DNA of 64,000 nt from Sporothrix humicola (Eukaryota; Ascomycota; Sordariomycetes; Ophiostomatales; Ophiostomataceae). The stretch is taken from positions 1 through 64,000 of the forward strand of contig WNYE01000133.1 in the NCBI GenBank assembly GCA_021396245.1, given 5' to 3'. A model generated the notes under the pieces. The model did no database searches. It was not told the origin of the DNA and worked only from the letters and a program-made list of their open reading frames with translations. Of this stretch, positions 43,554 to 52,197 are shown piece by piece (the stretch's first letter is position 1; every line of letters begins with the position of its first letter). Made by a program: the position numbers and the translations under genes.

Positions 43554-46423
43554 CGGAAAACGAGACGGGCCACTACGTGCGGACGTTTGCGGTCCCCGAG
43601 ACCTGGAAGACGGGCCACCAGCTGCGCCTCCGGTTCGAGGGCGTCGACTCTTCTTTCCATGTTTTTGTCAATGGGCGGCAGATCGGCTACTCGGAAGGCT
43701 CGCGCAATCCGGCCGAGTTTGATGTGACGGGGGCTGTCTCCGATAAAAACAACACGCTTTCTGTCCTCGTGTACAAGTGGTGCAACGGCACGTATTTTGA
43801 GGACCAGGACCAGTGGTGGCTGAGCGGCATCTTCCGGGATGTGCACCTGCTGGCGTTTCCTGACAACATACGGATCGAGGACTTCAAGGTCGAGACTCGC
43901 CTGGACGAGGAGTACAGAGACGCTACGCTGGTGGCCAAGGTGCGGCTCAACGCACCAGGAACGGTCAAGCTGCAACTGCTGGACACGGAGGGCGACAAGG
44001 ACAAGCTGCTCTATGACGGCGAGCAGAGCGGCGTCGATGTTGTCACTGTCGACCCCCTGACCGACCCGGAAGGATATGCAGACGGCCTGGGTGGCGTGCA
44101 CATCACGTTCTCTGTGCCTGTCAATGCGCCGCGTCTTTGGACGGCCGAGACGCCGTACCTCTACAAGGCCGTCCTATCGACCCACGACGGAAAGCAGGAC
44201 CAGGTCATCTGCCAGCCGGTCGGCTTCCGCCAAGTCGAGATGTCCAAGGACGGCAGTCTGCTGCTTGTCAACGGAAAGTGCATCGTTCTCCGCGGAGCCA
44301 ACCGCCACGAACACCACCCTGAGTCGGGCAGAGCCGTTCCGTACGATTTCATGCGCACCGATCTTTTGCGGATGAAACAGCACAACATCAACGCCATCCG
44401 CACCGCCCACTACGCGAATGACCACCGCCTCTACGAACTGGCCAGCGTCTTGGGCTTTTATGTGCTGGACGAAGCCGACCTCGAGACGCACGGCTTCTCG
44501 CAGGTCGAGCTGGCCGCGCTGACCGACGCCGAGCGCGCGCTCTCCAAAAAGGGCGTCATCTCGCTCGAGTGCGGCCGGGCCACCCAGTGGATTACAAACA
44601 GCCCAGAGTATCGTCACGTCTACGTCGACCGCCAGCGGCAGATGGTGGCGCGAGACAAGAACTGGGCGTGCGTCGTCATGTGGTCCCTCGGCAACGAGTC
44701 GTACCACGGCGCCAACACGGTGGCCGCGCACGACTGGGTCCGGCGGGCCGACAACACGCGGCCCGTCCACTACGAGGGCGACCGCGACGCCGAGACGGTG
44801 GATGTCTACAGTCTGATGTATCCGTCGATCCCGGAGGTGCTCGAGTTACTCGAAAACGCGCCCCAGACAAAGCCCATTCTGTTGTGTGAATACCTCTATG
44901 GCATCGGCAATGGCGCCGGCGCCATCAGGAACTACATTGACCTGTTCTACGAGCACCCCCGCCTCCAAGGCGGCTTCGTCTGGCAGTGGGCCAGCCAGGG
45001 CTTGTTGACTTACACGGAAGACGGCACCCCTTTCTATGGTTATGGCGGCGACTTTGGCGACGTCATCAACGACGGCCGCGAGAACACGCACGGCTACAAC
45101 TTCTCGGACCACGTCACACCAAAACCTGCGCTGGCCGAGCTCAAGCATGCGCTGCAGCCGGTGCGCGTCGTGTCGGCGACAGCCAGGACGGTGGTCCTTC
45201 AGAGCCGCCACGACTTTGCGACGCTCGACTACCTGCAGTGCACATGGTGTCTTGTCCGAAACGGGGCTGTCTCGGAGGAGGTCGAGGTCAACATTCCCGG
45301 CTGTCTTCCTGGAGAAACAGGAGAGCTTCCAATAGACATTACCGAGCAGCTGGCAGTCTTATCCCGAGCACCTTCTTCTACTGCCATTCCGTCTGCCTCG
45401 CCCTCGGCTGTCTACATCAACATCACACTCACTCTGAAGGAGGCCACAAACTGGGCGCCACAAGGCCACATTGTTGCTGCTGACCAGTTCAGGCTTGACG
45501 TGGCTCCTGTCCCTGTGTCTGTTCCGTCGGTCATGTCCTCGTCTACAGCACCTCCGGTCAACAATTTGTCGCCGCACCTTGTCGAGATTGGCACTGCAAG
45601 CTCATCCCTCTGGACTTTTGATCTTTTGAAAGGACAGCTCGTCGCCTGGACCAAGAACTCCCGGAATCTGCTGGCAGCCGCGCCCACCCTCGGCCTGTAC
45701 CGCCCGCAGACGGACCACGACATGGCCGGCGCCGGAAAACTGTGGACCGCAAAGATGCTCCAACACGTCAAGAGCCATACCCAGGAGGTCACAGCCACCG
45801 TCGGGCCGTCCTCGGTCGACATTGTCGTCAAAGCCCGTGCTGGCCCGCCCGGTCTCGAGTGGGGTTTCCGCACGACCACCACTTACTCTTTCTCGTTTGA
45901 CACCCTCACCATCCGCGTACAGGGCGACCCGTTTGGCGTCAACGCACCCCCAACACTCGCTCGCATCGGCCTGGACTTGGCCCTCGATCCTGTCCTGGAC
46001 CAGACTGCCTGGTTCGGCCGTGGGCCGGGCGAGGCTTACCGCGACAGAAAGCATGCCCAGCAGGTCGGCAACTGGGACGCCCCTCTCGAAAGTCTCTTCA
46101 CACCGTTCGAGTTCCCCCAGGAGAGCGGCAACCGCACGGATGTGCAGTGCGTCTCTTTCTACAATGAAAACAACGCAACAACCGCCCTGTCCGCCGACTT
46201 TGGCGCCCGCGACGGCTGCAGCTTCAATGTCTTGTACTACGACGACCGCCACATTGAAGAGAGCCGCCATCCGCACGACTTGAGGAAACACAGACGCACC
46301 TCGCCGCGCGTGCGGCTCGACTGGGCACACCACGGTCTCGGCACGGCCGCCATCGGGCCCGATGTCCTGCCGGAGCACTCGCTCGCCACAAAGCCCTTTG
46401 ACTTTGACGTCGTGCTGTCGTGA
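43511..46423 (+). CDS. GH2 beta-galactosidase (LacZ type), N-terminus missing, 970 aa
   Basis: Homology to LacZ-type beta-galactosidases is clear from just before ATG 43511 (YTNMALPFPVDPP, LTENETG) to the end. The sugar-binding domain has RLRFEGVDSSFHVFVNG and YSEGSRNPAEFD. The catalytic barrel has the GANRHEHHPESGR loop, the acid/base Glu396 in WSLGNESYHGAN, and the nucleophile Glu460 in LLCEYLYGIGNG. The C-terminal domain ends in RVRLDWAHHGLGTAAIGPD. It hydrolyses terminal beta-D-galactosides such as lactose. Full-length relatives have about 100 more residues before the PVDPP motif. Here those are replaced by the coding sequence of the Zn2Cys6 regulator in another frame. No signal peptide remains. 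A translated protein would lack the start of domain 1, so activity is doubtful although the active site is intact. Confidence 0.9.
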   Translation: MALPFPVDPPNVPLTENETGHYVRTFAVPETWKTGHQLRLRFEGVDSSFHVFVNGRQIGYSEGSRNPAEFDVTGAVSDKNNTLSVLVYKWCNGTYFEDQDQWWLSGIFRDVHLLAFPDNIRIEDFKVETRLDEEYRDATLVAKVRLNAPGTVKLQLLDTEGDKDKLLYDGEQSGVDVVTVDPLTDPEGYADGLGGVHITFSVPVNAPRLWTAETPYLYKAVLSTHDGKQDQVICQPVGFRQVEMSKDGSLLLVNGKCIVLRGANRHEHHPESGRAVPYDFMRTDLLRMKQHNINAIRTAHYANDHRLYELASVLGFYVLDEADLETHGFSQVELAALTDAERALSKKGVISLECGRATQWITNSPEYRHVYVDRQRQMVARDKNWACVVMWSLGNESYHGANTVAAHDWVRRADNTRPVHYEGDRDAETVDVYSLMYPSIPEVLELLENAPQTKPILLCEYLYGIGNGAGAIRNYIDLFYEHPRLQGGFVWQWASQGLLTYTEDGTPFYGYGGDFGDVINDGRENTHGYNFSDHVTPKPALAELKHALQPVRVVSATARTVVLQSRHDFATLDYLQCTWCLVRNGAVSEEVEVNIPGCLPGETGELPIDITEQLAVLSRAPSSTAIPSASPSAVYINITLTLKEATNWAPQGHIVAADQFRLDVAPVPVSVPSVMSSSTAPPVNNLSPHLVEIGTASSSLWTFDLLKGQLVAWTKNSRNLLAAAPTLGLYRPQTDHDMAGAGKLWTAKMLQHVKSHTQEVTATVGPSSVDIVVKARAGPPGLEWGFRTTTTYSFSFDTLTIRVQGDPFGVNAPPTLARIGLDLALDPVLDQTAWFGRGPGEAYRDRKHAQQVGNWDAPLESLFTPFEFPQESGNRTDVQCVSFYNENNATTALSADFGARDGCSFNVLYYDDRHIEESRHPHDLRKHRRTSPRVRLDWAHHGLGTAAIGPDVLPEHSLATKPFDFDVVLS

Positions 46424-46722
46424 TGGGATCAAAGGGAAAATAAAGACTCAATTAGATATCAAGTAGTTGGAAAATAATAGAAATAAATTCAGCCCGTCGA
46501 GCAGGAAAATCAATCAAAAACGCCGCTGGAGTAAAGGGGCGTAAAACAAAACAGTGACACCAAGGCTAAGCTGTTTGTAGGGGCAAAACGAGGAACACTC
46601 TCGTTCAATTCTACAATTCGTAATCAAGTACTTACATCAAACAGGAAAATCTTAACATCAAATGTTAACAGTACATAATTGGCAAAAAGAGGACTCGCTG
46701 CAAACGAACAAAAAAAAAGAAC
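46424..46722. other. intergenic, 3' of beta-galactosidase
   Basis: No gene is seen. It is A-rich, with the tRNA-Gly terminator region at its right edge. Confidence 0.5.
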
Positions 46723-46729
46723 AAAAAAA
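46723..46729 (-). terminator. Pol III terminator of the second tRNA-Gly
   Basis: On the minus strand seven T residues lie ten bases past the tRNA 3' end. A TTTTT run lies even closer, and another T9 follows, so termination should be efficient. Confidence 0.7.
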
Positions 46730-46738
46730 GAAATTTTT

Positions 46739-46808
46739 GCGTCGGCCGGGAATCGAACCCGGGGCCTGTCGATGGCAACGACAGATTTTACCACTAAACC
46801 ACCGACGC
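46739..46808 (-). tRNA. tRNA-Gly (anticodon GCC)
   Basis: The reverse complement is identical over all 70 bases to the tRNA at 1-70, with the same GCC anticodon and a complete cloverleaf without an intron. The flanking sequences of the two copies differ. Confidence 0.97.
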
Positions 46809-47074
46809 GCCATGTGTAGTTACGACTTTTACAAGTGGAGAGCCACCGCTGACATGACGGCAGTTCGTTAAGTGGACTTATAAAGGTAGCGCCAACGTCT
46901 CAATTGATAAATTGCATTTCTCGGGAATACACCATCACGGCTGACTTGACGAAAATGAGGGTGACAACGCTACCCGCGGCTGTTTGAACAAACATCTTTG
47001 ATTTTGTGCTGCTCTCCCTTTGTGCTTTTTCTTGTTCTCAGACTCTCATGAGCGGATGCTGCCAGTGTTTTGGT

Positions 47075-48760
47075 TCAAGTCCCAGCCCCAGCCCCAAACC
47101 CAGCCCCAGTCCCGGCCGTAGTCCCGGCCTCGGCCTTTTTAAGGCGCCCTTTACGGTCGGCCTCGTACAAGTCAATCTGCCAGCGGGTGTATTCCTCGTA
47201 CATGCGCACCTCCTCATTCCAGTCATCTGTGGCGTTGACGGCCTCGGGCACGGGCGGAAACAGCGCCGGCTGGTCGTGGTAGATGACGTCGGCAAAGGCA
47301 GCGCGCTGCAGCGCCCAGTGGACGAGGAATCTCTTGCTGTCCCAGGACGCGCGCATCCTGACAGACAGTGGTGGAAGATTTTGTCGTTGTTGTTGTTGTT
47401 GCCACTCCTCCTTCTTTTCCACACCCTCCAAAACCCCCAAGAAAACGTCGAGGGTCGGCTGGTACAGCGTCTGCCACTCGGCCACAAAGCCCCAGTCCAG
47501 GTAGCGCGCAAAGCCGTAGCCGAGGTGCGACAGCCAGACAGGCGGGTCGTCGGCGAGCGCGGCGGGCACGGCGTTTGTGTACTCAAAGTCGATAAGCGCC
47601 GTGATGCGGCCGGTGTGGGGGCCGACCAGGATGTTGTTGGCCGAGAGGTCGGGGCAGAAGAGGGCAAAGCCGTTGTCGTTGTCCTCCCCGTCGTCCTCCA
47701 AATGGGCCCACGTGGCCGGCAAGGCCAAGGCACGCCGGGCGAGAAAACGTCCACGCGCCGTCTTGAGGGCGCGCGGCATGTCGATGGCGTCGCCCTCCTG
47801 CAGGTCCAGGAAGGCCTCCTTGTTCCATGAGCCGGGGATGTTGATGTTGCGCAGGCAGAGCATCTGCTGGTTGCGCAGCGCCGTCGCCAGCGACACGTAG
47901 TCCTTTGCAGCCAGCAATGGGCTGTCGAGGGCCGGCCAGTCGTCCATCATAAAGCCGGGCATGTCTGCCACCTGCTCGTGCATGTGAAACGTGAGCGGGC
48001 GCCGCGTGACGGCCCATCTTTTTTGACTCTTGTCACCGGCATGGCCGCCGCCATCGGTCCCCACCCGCCTGATCGACCCGATCTTGTCAAACCGGTGGCT
48101 GCGCAGCTCCAGCAGAATGCCGGCCAGCTGCTCAAAGACAAACGTGCGTTTTCGTACGTGTTCCTGGCGTTCCTTCTCTTTCTTTTCTTTTTCTTCGTCG
48201 CTTTCCTTTTCCTTTTCCTTTCCCTCTGCTCCGTCCCCCCCATCTTCGTCTTTGCCTTTGTCCGACGCCTCCCAGGCCAGCAGACACGAATAAAGCGACT
48301 GGCCCTCGACGTAGTCCATGAGCATGTACGGCCCAATGTCTGCATCGGTGTCGGCGTCGGCGTCGGTCCCCCAGGCGTAAATGTGCGGCACGGGGACCGT
48401 GCTCTCCTCCTCGAGGTACTGCATCCACGCCACCTCGTTCTCGAGCCGCTCGCCCGCCAGCGCCGCCGCCGAGAAGCAGCGCTGGGGCAAGCGCAGCGCC
48501 AGCCGAGACGGTGCGCGCCCGTCGTCGATCCAAAACTGCAGCACCTGGTTGAACGAGCCGCGCGCGTTGTTCACATAACGGCACTTTGTCGGGTCGCGGC
48601 CGCCCCCCAGCTTGCCGACAACAAACTTTTCGAGAGCGGCGATGCTGGCCGGCTGCAGCATCGCCTCCATCCAGGCGTCGTACTCGTCGTCCTTGTCCTC
48701 GTGGACCAGCATGTCGGACGCGACGACGTAGTGTGAACTTTCGCGGGGAGAAGGGGCCAT
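47075..48760 (-). CDS. aminoglycoside-phosphotransferase (APH) family protein, 561 aa
   Basis: Single exon from ATG 48760. The N-lobe has NNARGSFNQVLQFWIDD and a LALRLPQ strand, with ENEVAWMQYLEE as the alpha-C-like helix and the hinge YMLMDYVEGQSL. A Lys/Glu/Asp-rich insertion of ~40 residues follows (KGKDEDGGDG...EKKEKERQ). The C-lobe has the catalytic-type segment FCPDLSANNILV (near residue 368) and IDFEYTNAVP as the metal-binding Asp motif. In most fungal relatives I recall HPD or HGD at the first motif. Here it is CPD, so the Brenner-motif His is replaced by Cys while Asp and Asn remain. The C-terminal end is a Gly/Ala/Thr repeat (GTGAGFGAGAGT). Fungal APH-like proteins are numerous and mostly lack known substrates. 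This is not evidence of antibiotic resistance. Confidence 0.87.
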   Translation of the reverse strand: MAPSPRESSHYVVASDMLVHEDKDDEYDAWMEAMLQPASIAALEKFVVGKLGGGRDPTKCRYVNNARGSFNQVLQFWIDDGRAPSRLALRLPQRCFSAAALAGERLENEVAWMQYLEEESTVPVPHIYAWGTDADADTDADIGPYMLMDYVEGQSLYSCLLAWEASDKGKDEDGGDGAEGKEKEKESDEEKEKKEKERQEHVRKRTFVFEQLAGILLELRSHRFDKIGSIRRVGTDGGGHAGDKSQKRWAVTRRPLTFHMHEQVADMPGFMMDDWPALDSPLLAAKDYVSLATALRNQQMLCLRNINIPGSWNKEAFLDLQEGDAIDMPRALKTARGRFLARRALALPATWAHLEDDGEDNDNGFALFCPDLSANNILVGPHTGRITALIDFEYTNAVPAALADDPPVWLSHLGYGFARYLDWGFVAEWQTLYQPTLDVFLGVLEGVEKKEEWQQQQQRQNLPPLSVRMRASWDSKRFLVHWALQRAAFADVIYHDQPALFPPVPEAVNATDDWNEEVRMYEEYTRWQIDLYEADRKGRLKKAEAGTTAGTGAGFGAGAGT

Positions 48761-49359
48761 TGGGGAAGGGGCAATTAAATTATAATAAATAAATAAAACA
48801 TTAAAAAGACAGGTCGAGAAATGATGTTAAAGAGAAAACAGCTGCAAGTCCGGAGGCTGGCTATGGTTGGGAGCCGAGAAGTCCAACTTGATGGAACACA
48901 AAGGCTTCAGGGCTTCTCGAATTCAAGATGTGAGACTTGGGGCAGGGTGGGGGTGGCGGGCAGCGACGCAGCCTCGCAGCCCCCACCGAATGCATCAATG
49001 AATCAATGAAATATACAGACAGTAATTACGACGTACTCTGGATTTACTCTGTATTTCGCCCTTTCAAAACAACAGTCAAAGAAGAGGAGGTCATTGAGCA
49101 GTGCGATAGATGTCGTTTTGTTTACTGTTACCCCTTCCTTTAGTGTCTTATCCCGACACGTTATGTTTGTGTTTTTGTTTGTCCGTCTAACGGTGTAAAG
49201 GGACTAATACGAACCCCGTTCAGACTTACATCACTAGCGCTACTTTTACAACATCAGATGGAGAGACAACAGACGGTTCCTACATAGGGTCATCTCCTAG
49301 ACTTTGTAGAAGTGGTTGTATGGCTGGTAGCTGATAGTTGACCATCAGATGATTCGCCT
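48761..49359. other. intergenic
   Basis: No gene is seen. It holds the APH gene promoter and the 3' end of the F-box gene. Confidence 0.5.
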
Positions 49360-51309
49360 CTACTTTTCCTTTCCGCGATACTGCCACTGTTCTCTGTCTG
49401 GGATTTCAATGCAGTGCCAGTTCCGACGAACCGTGCCCGGCCCCGAATCCGCGTTCGAATCCGCGTTCGAATCCGCGTCCGAATCCGGGTCGAGAGCGGG
49501 AACGAGATGGCGCTCGCAACAGTACTGGCAGTCCATGTTGAGCTGGTGGTTGGGCGCGGCCACGGAATGGTCGCGCAGCAAAAAGGGGTTGAGGCCGCAT
49601 CCCTTGCCCGTGCACCAGGCAATGTTGCGCAGCCGCGGGTCAAGCGTGCAGCACCGCGAGTCCAGCGCCTGGTACCAGCCGTAGGGCACGGCGCCGTCGC
49701 GCAGGGCATCACGCAGGGTCCAGAACAGCGGGGCGGCGCGCAGGCGCTCGCCGGCGACAAGGGCGGGCGGCCAGCGGGGGTCGGGGTCGATGTAAAAGCC
49801 CTGCAGGCGGATGGTGCGCGTATACGCAATAGTGAGGCAATCTTGTCGGAGTCGGCACGATGCCAGCCTCACCTGGATCTTGTCAATGTCAGTGGCGCGC
49901 GAGACCAGCGGGCGGGTGACCTCGTGGTCCCTGCAGGCCATTTCGTGGCGGGCCACCCTCCGTGCAAACCCCGGATACAGCAGGCAGCCGCACCGGTCGG
50001 GGTCGACGCAGCGCAGCTCCTGGAGAATGCCGTGCTGGTCTTCTGGGGCAATGTAGCGTGCGGGGCTGTGTGACTGGCGTAGCGACAAGAGCCGCTCGCG
50101 GAACGCCTGGGCCGTGATTCCCATTCCCCGGCCTTGTTTTTCTTGTTTTTCTTGTTCTTTTTCGTCGAACCCCGACACGTCCATGTGGGCAGTGTAGGTC
50201 CAGGTGGCAATTTTGTGCTTGACGCCGGCATGCATGGTGTCGTGCACAACAAACGCCGGCGCCTCGGTGTGCAGGCCGGAGTCGGCAGCAAAGCGCGAGT
50301 AGGGGGGAGGTTTGCTGTCAGACGTGCTGTCAGACGTGCTGTCTGTCTCGGTCGCGTCGCCGCCGCCATGCTGGCGATGACTGGGATGGTCGCAGACGAC
50401 GCGCAGGTCCGGCTCGACCGAAAACCCCGAAAAGTCCCGCACGCCGCTCGACTGGTGCCGCCGGAACTGGCCCGCCCGGTCCTAAAAGTGGTTGTCCAGT
50501 TTTTGGTTTTGGGCTGGCAGCGCCGCCGCGACATCGCGCAGGCGTACTGTCTTGTGCGCGCAGATCCGCACGTGGCCCTCGTGCGCCACGCACTCCCGTT
50601 TGCCCGCCGCGCGTGCCTCGGCCTCGGCCGCGGCCGCGGCCCCCCGCTGCGTCTGCTTGCGCGAAAAGAGGTACTCCGGGTGGTCGGCATTGCAGGCCGT
50701 GCAGTGCATGTACGCGGTGCGCTCGCTGTAGTCTTGGAGTCGTTTGCACTCGGCGCAGCGGCGGCGGTCCGGCCGCAAGCGGGACGACAGCGAAAACCAG
50801 TCCCGGAAGTTGCGCGGGAGGGCCGCCGGCGCCGCGGGAAGGTACCCAAGCAAAAGAGTAGGAGTAGTCTCCCACATTCCCTCAAACTCTTTTCTTCCAA
50901 AAAGCCGCAGGAACACGCGACTCGTGTGCCGCAGGCACAGCACGTCCTCGGCACTCAGATAGTCCCGCATCCATCGGACGAGCAGGTCGTCGGGCAGCCG
51001 CAGGAGCGGGCAGCACGCCCTGTTGTAGAGGCCGCGGGCCGCCAGGGGGTCAATGTCGTTGCGCAGGGCCGCCGTTGTGGCGACGTCCTCGATGGGCCCG
51101 TTGGGCTCTGACTTTGATTTTCCTCTTGGCCTAGAATTTGATTTCGACTTTGGTTTCGACTTTGATTTTAGACCCAGCCTCTGGTATTTCGCCAGCACGG
51201 CGTTGATGACCTCGTCGGCGGGCGGCTCTTGAACGGGTCCGTCGGGACACAATGCCGCCAGGCGTCCAAGAGATGGAGATGGCCGGTCCGTCTGCTGCGT
51301 TGGATTCAT
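49360..51309 (-). CDS. F-box protein, probably two exons
   Basis: ATG 51309. An N-terminal Lys/Ser-rich linker (KSKSKPKSKS) precedes an F-box (CCPLLRLPDDLLVRWMRDYLSAEDVLCLRHTSRVFLRLF). Cys-rich fungal features follow: CAECKRLQDYSERTAYMHCTACNADHPEYLFS, RICAHKT, and later CDHPSH, CCTLDPRLRNIAW and YCCERH. A TAG at 50482-50484 lies in frame. Removing 50482-50547 (66 bp, donor GTACGC, acceptor CACTTTTAG) as a phase-0 intron restores one frame of 627 aa. The donor is not ideal, so a real nonsense mutation is the alternative. Near the C-terminus a 12-bp repeat (GAATCCGCGTTC units, 49445-49492) encodes DSDADSNADSNADS. It is likely an SCF ubiquitin-ligase substrate adaptor, with target unknown. Confidence 0.78.
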
Positions 51310-52197
51310 ATTGTGTCTTTCTGTTGTGATGCGATACAGAGAAGAAGCTTGACCAAAGAAGCTCGGGAAAGCAGCTGAGGCAGCTTAAAAGCTAGAGCTG
51401 CTGCTGCATTACATCACTCCTGCACTCCAGCGGCCACTAGTAGGTATTAGTGAGAGTGGCAAAAGGAGCAACTGGCTTCAATTGTCTAGCTGTAGATGAC
51501 GAGAACAACGTTAAGTGTCTTCATGGTGAGAGTTGCAGAGTTGTAAAACAAATGGAAAGAAGATGTGCTTCTGGCATTGCATAGTTTTATGAGCAACCAT
51601 TCTTCTTCATCTTTTCTTAGTCTTTTTTTTTGTGAAAAATCGAGAGAAAAAAAAAAAAGAAAGCAAAAGACGCAAAAGATCACAAAAGAAATATGCAAAT
51701 AAATACTGACAGAATATAAACAAGAGAAAAATGATAGAATAATTCATAAAGATAAAACAGGCACCAATATACTCTTCAAGATTGACAAAAGATGCGTGCT
51801 TCGTATCTCGAGTTTCTGTGCTCTTGACACTGCGGAGCTAAGCTCTCGTTATCAATCTACAGGCACCTGCTAACGGAGTTTACAGGTACCTGGATGGCCC
51901 GGCAAGGCCCCAACAGCGCTAAATCCTGCGAGCAACACCCAAAATTGCCGATCTCGGCAAGGCGCGATCAGCATCCAAGACTAAAAAAACACAAAAAACA
52001 CAAAAAACACAAAAAACACAAAAAAAGTGCTCAACGTACGAGACGGGAGACGAGCATCCGACGACTGAAAGACTCACAACGCCCACCGCCATTGGCTTTG
52101 GCTGTCAAATGCAGTTGTCGAGCAGCCATATAACAGCCTTTCACTTCCCAATCACCCGGGCAATGGCTCATTAATCGTTGCATCTTCAACTCTGCCA
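51310..52197. other. intergenic between divergent genes
   Basis: No gene is seen. It should contain the promoters of both the F-box and ferroportin genes. It includes the A-rich tandem repeat at 51983-52026. Confidence 0.5.
51983..52026 (+). repeat. 9-bp tandem repeat (AAAAAACAC), about four to five copies
   Basis: Successive AAAAAACAC units, with small length differences in the A runs, directly upstream of the ferroportin-like gene (about 170 bp from its start). Confidence 0.85.

Noticed and set aside
1..46808. Idea that the tRNA-flanked interval is one giant mobile element
   Set aside because: No captain recombinase, transposase or reverse transcriptase is seen. The interval includes core genes such as NUIM and ACP, and no matching target repeats were found.
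47075..48760. Calling the APH-family gene an antibiotic-resistance gene
   Set aside because: Fungal APH-fold proteins are a broad family without known aminoglycoside activity, and the catalytic His is replaced here.
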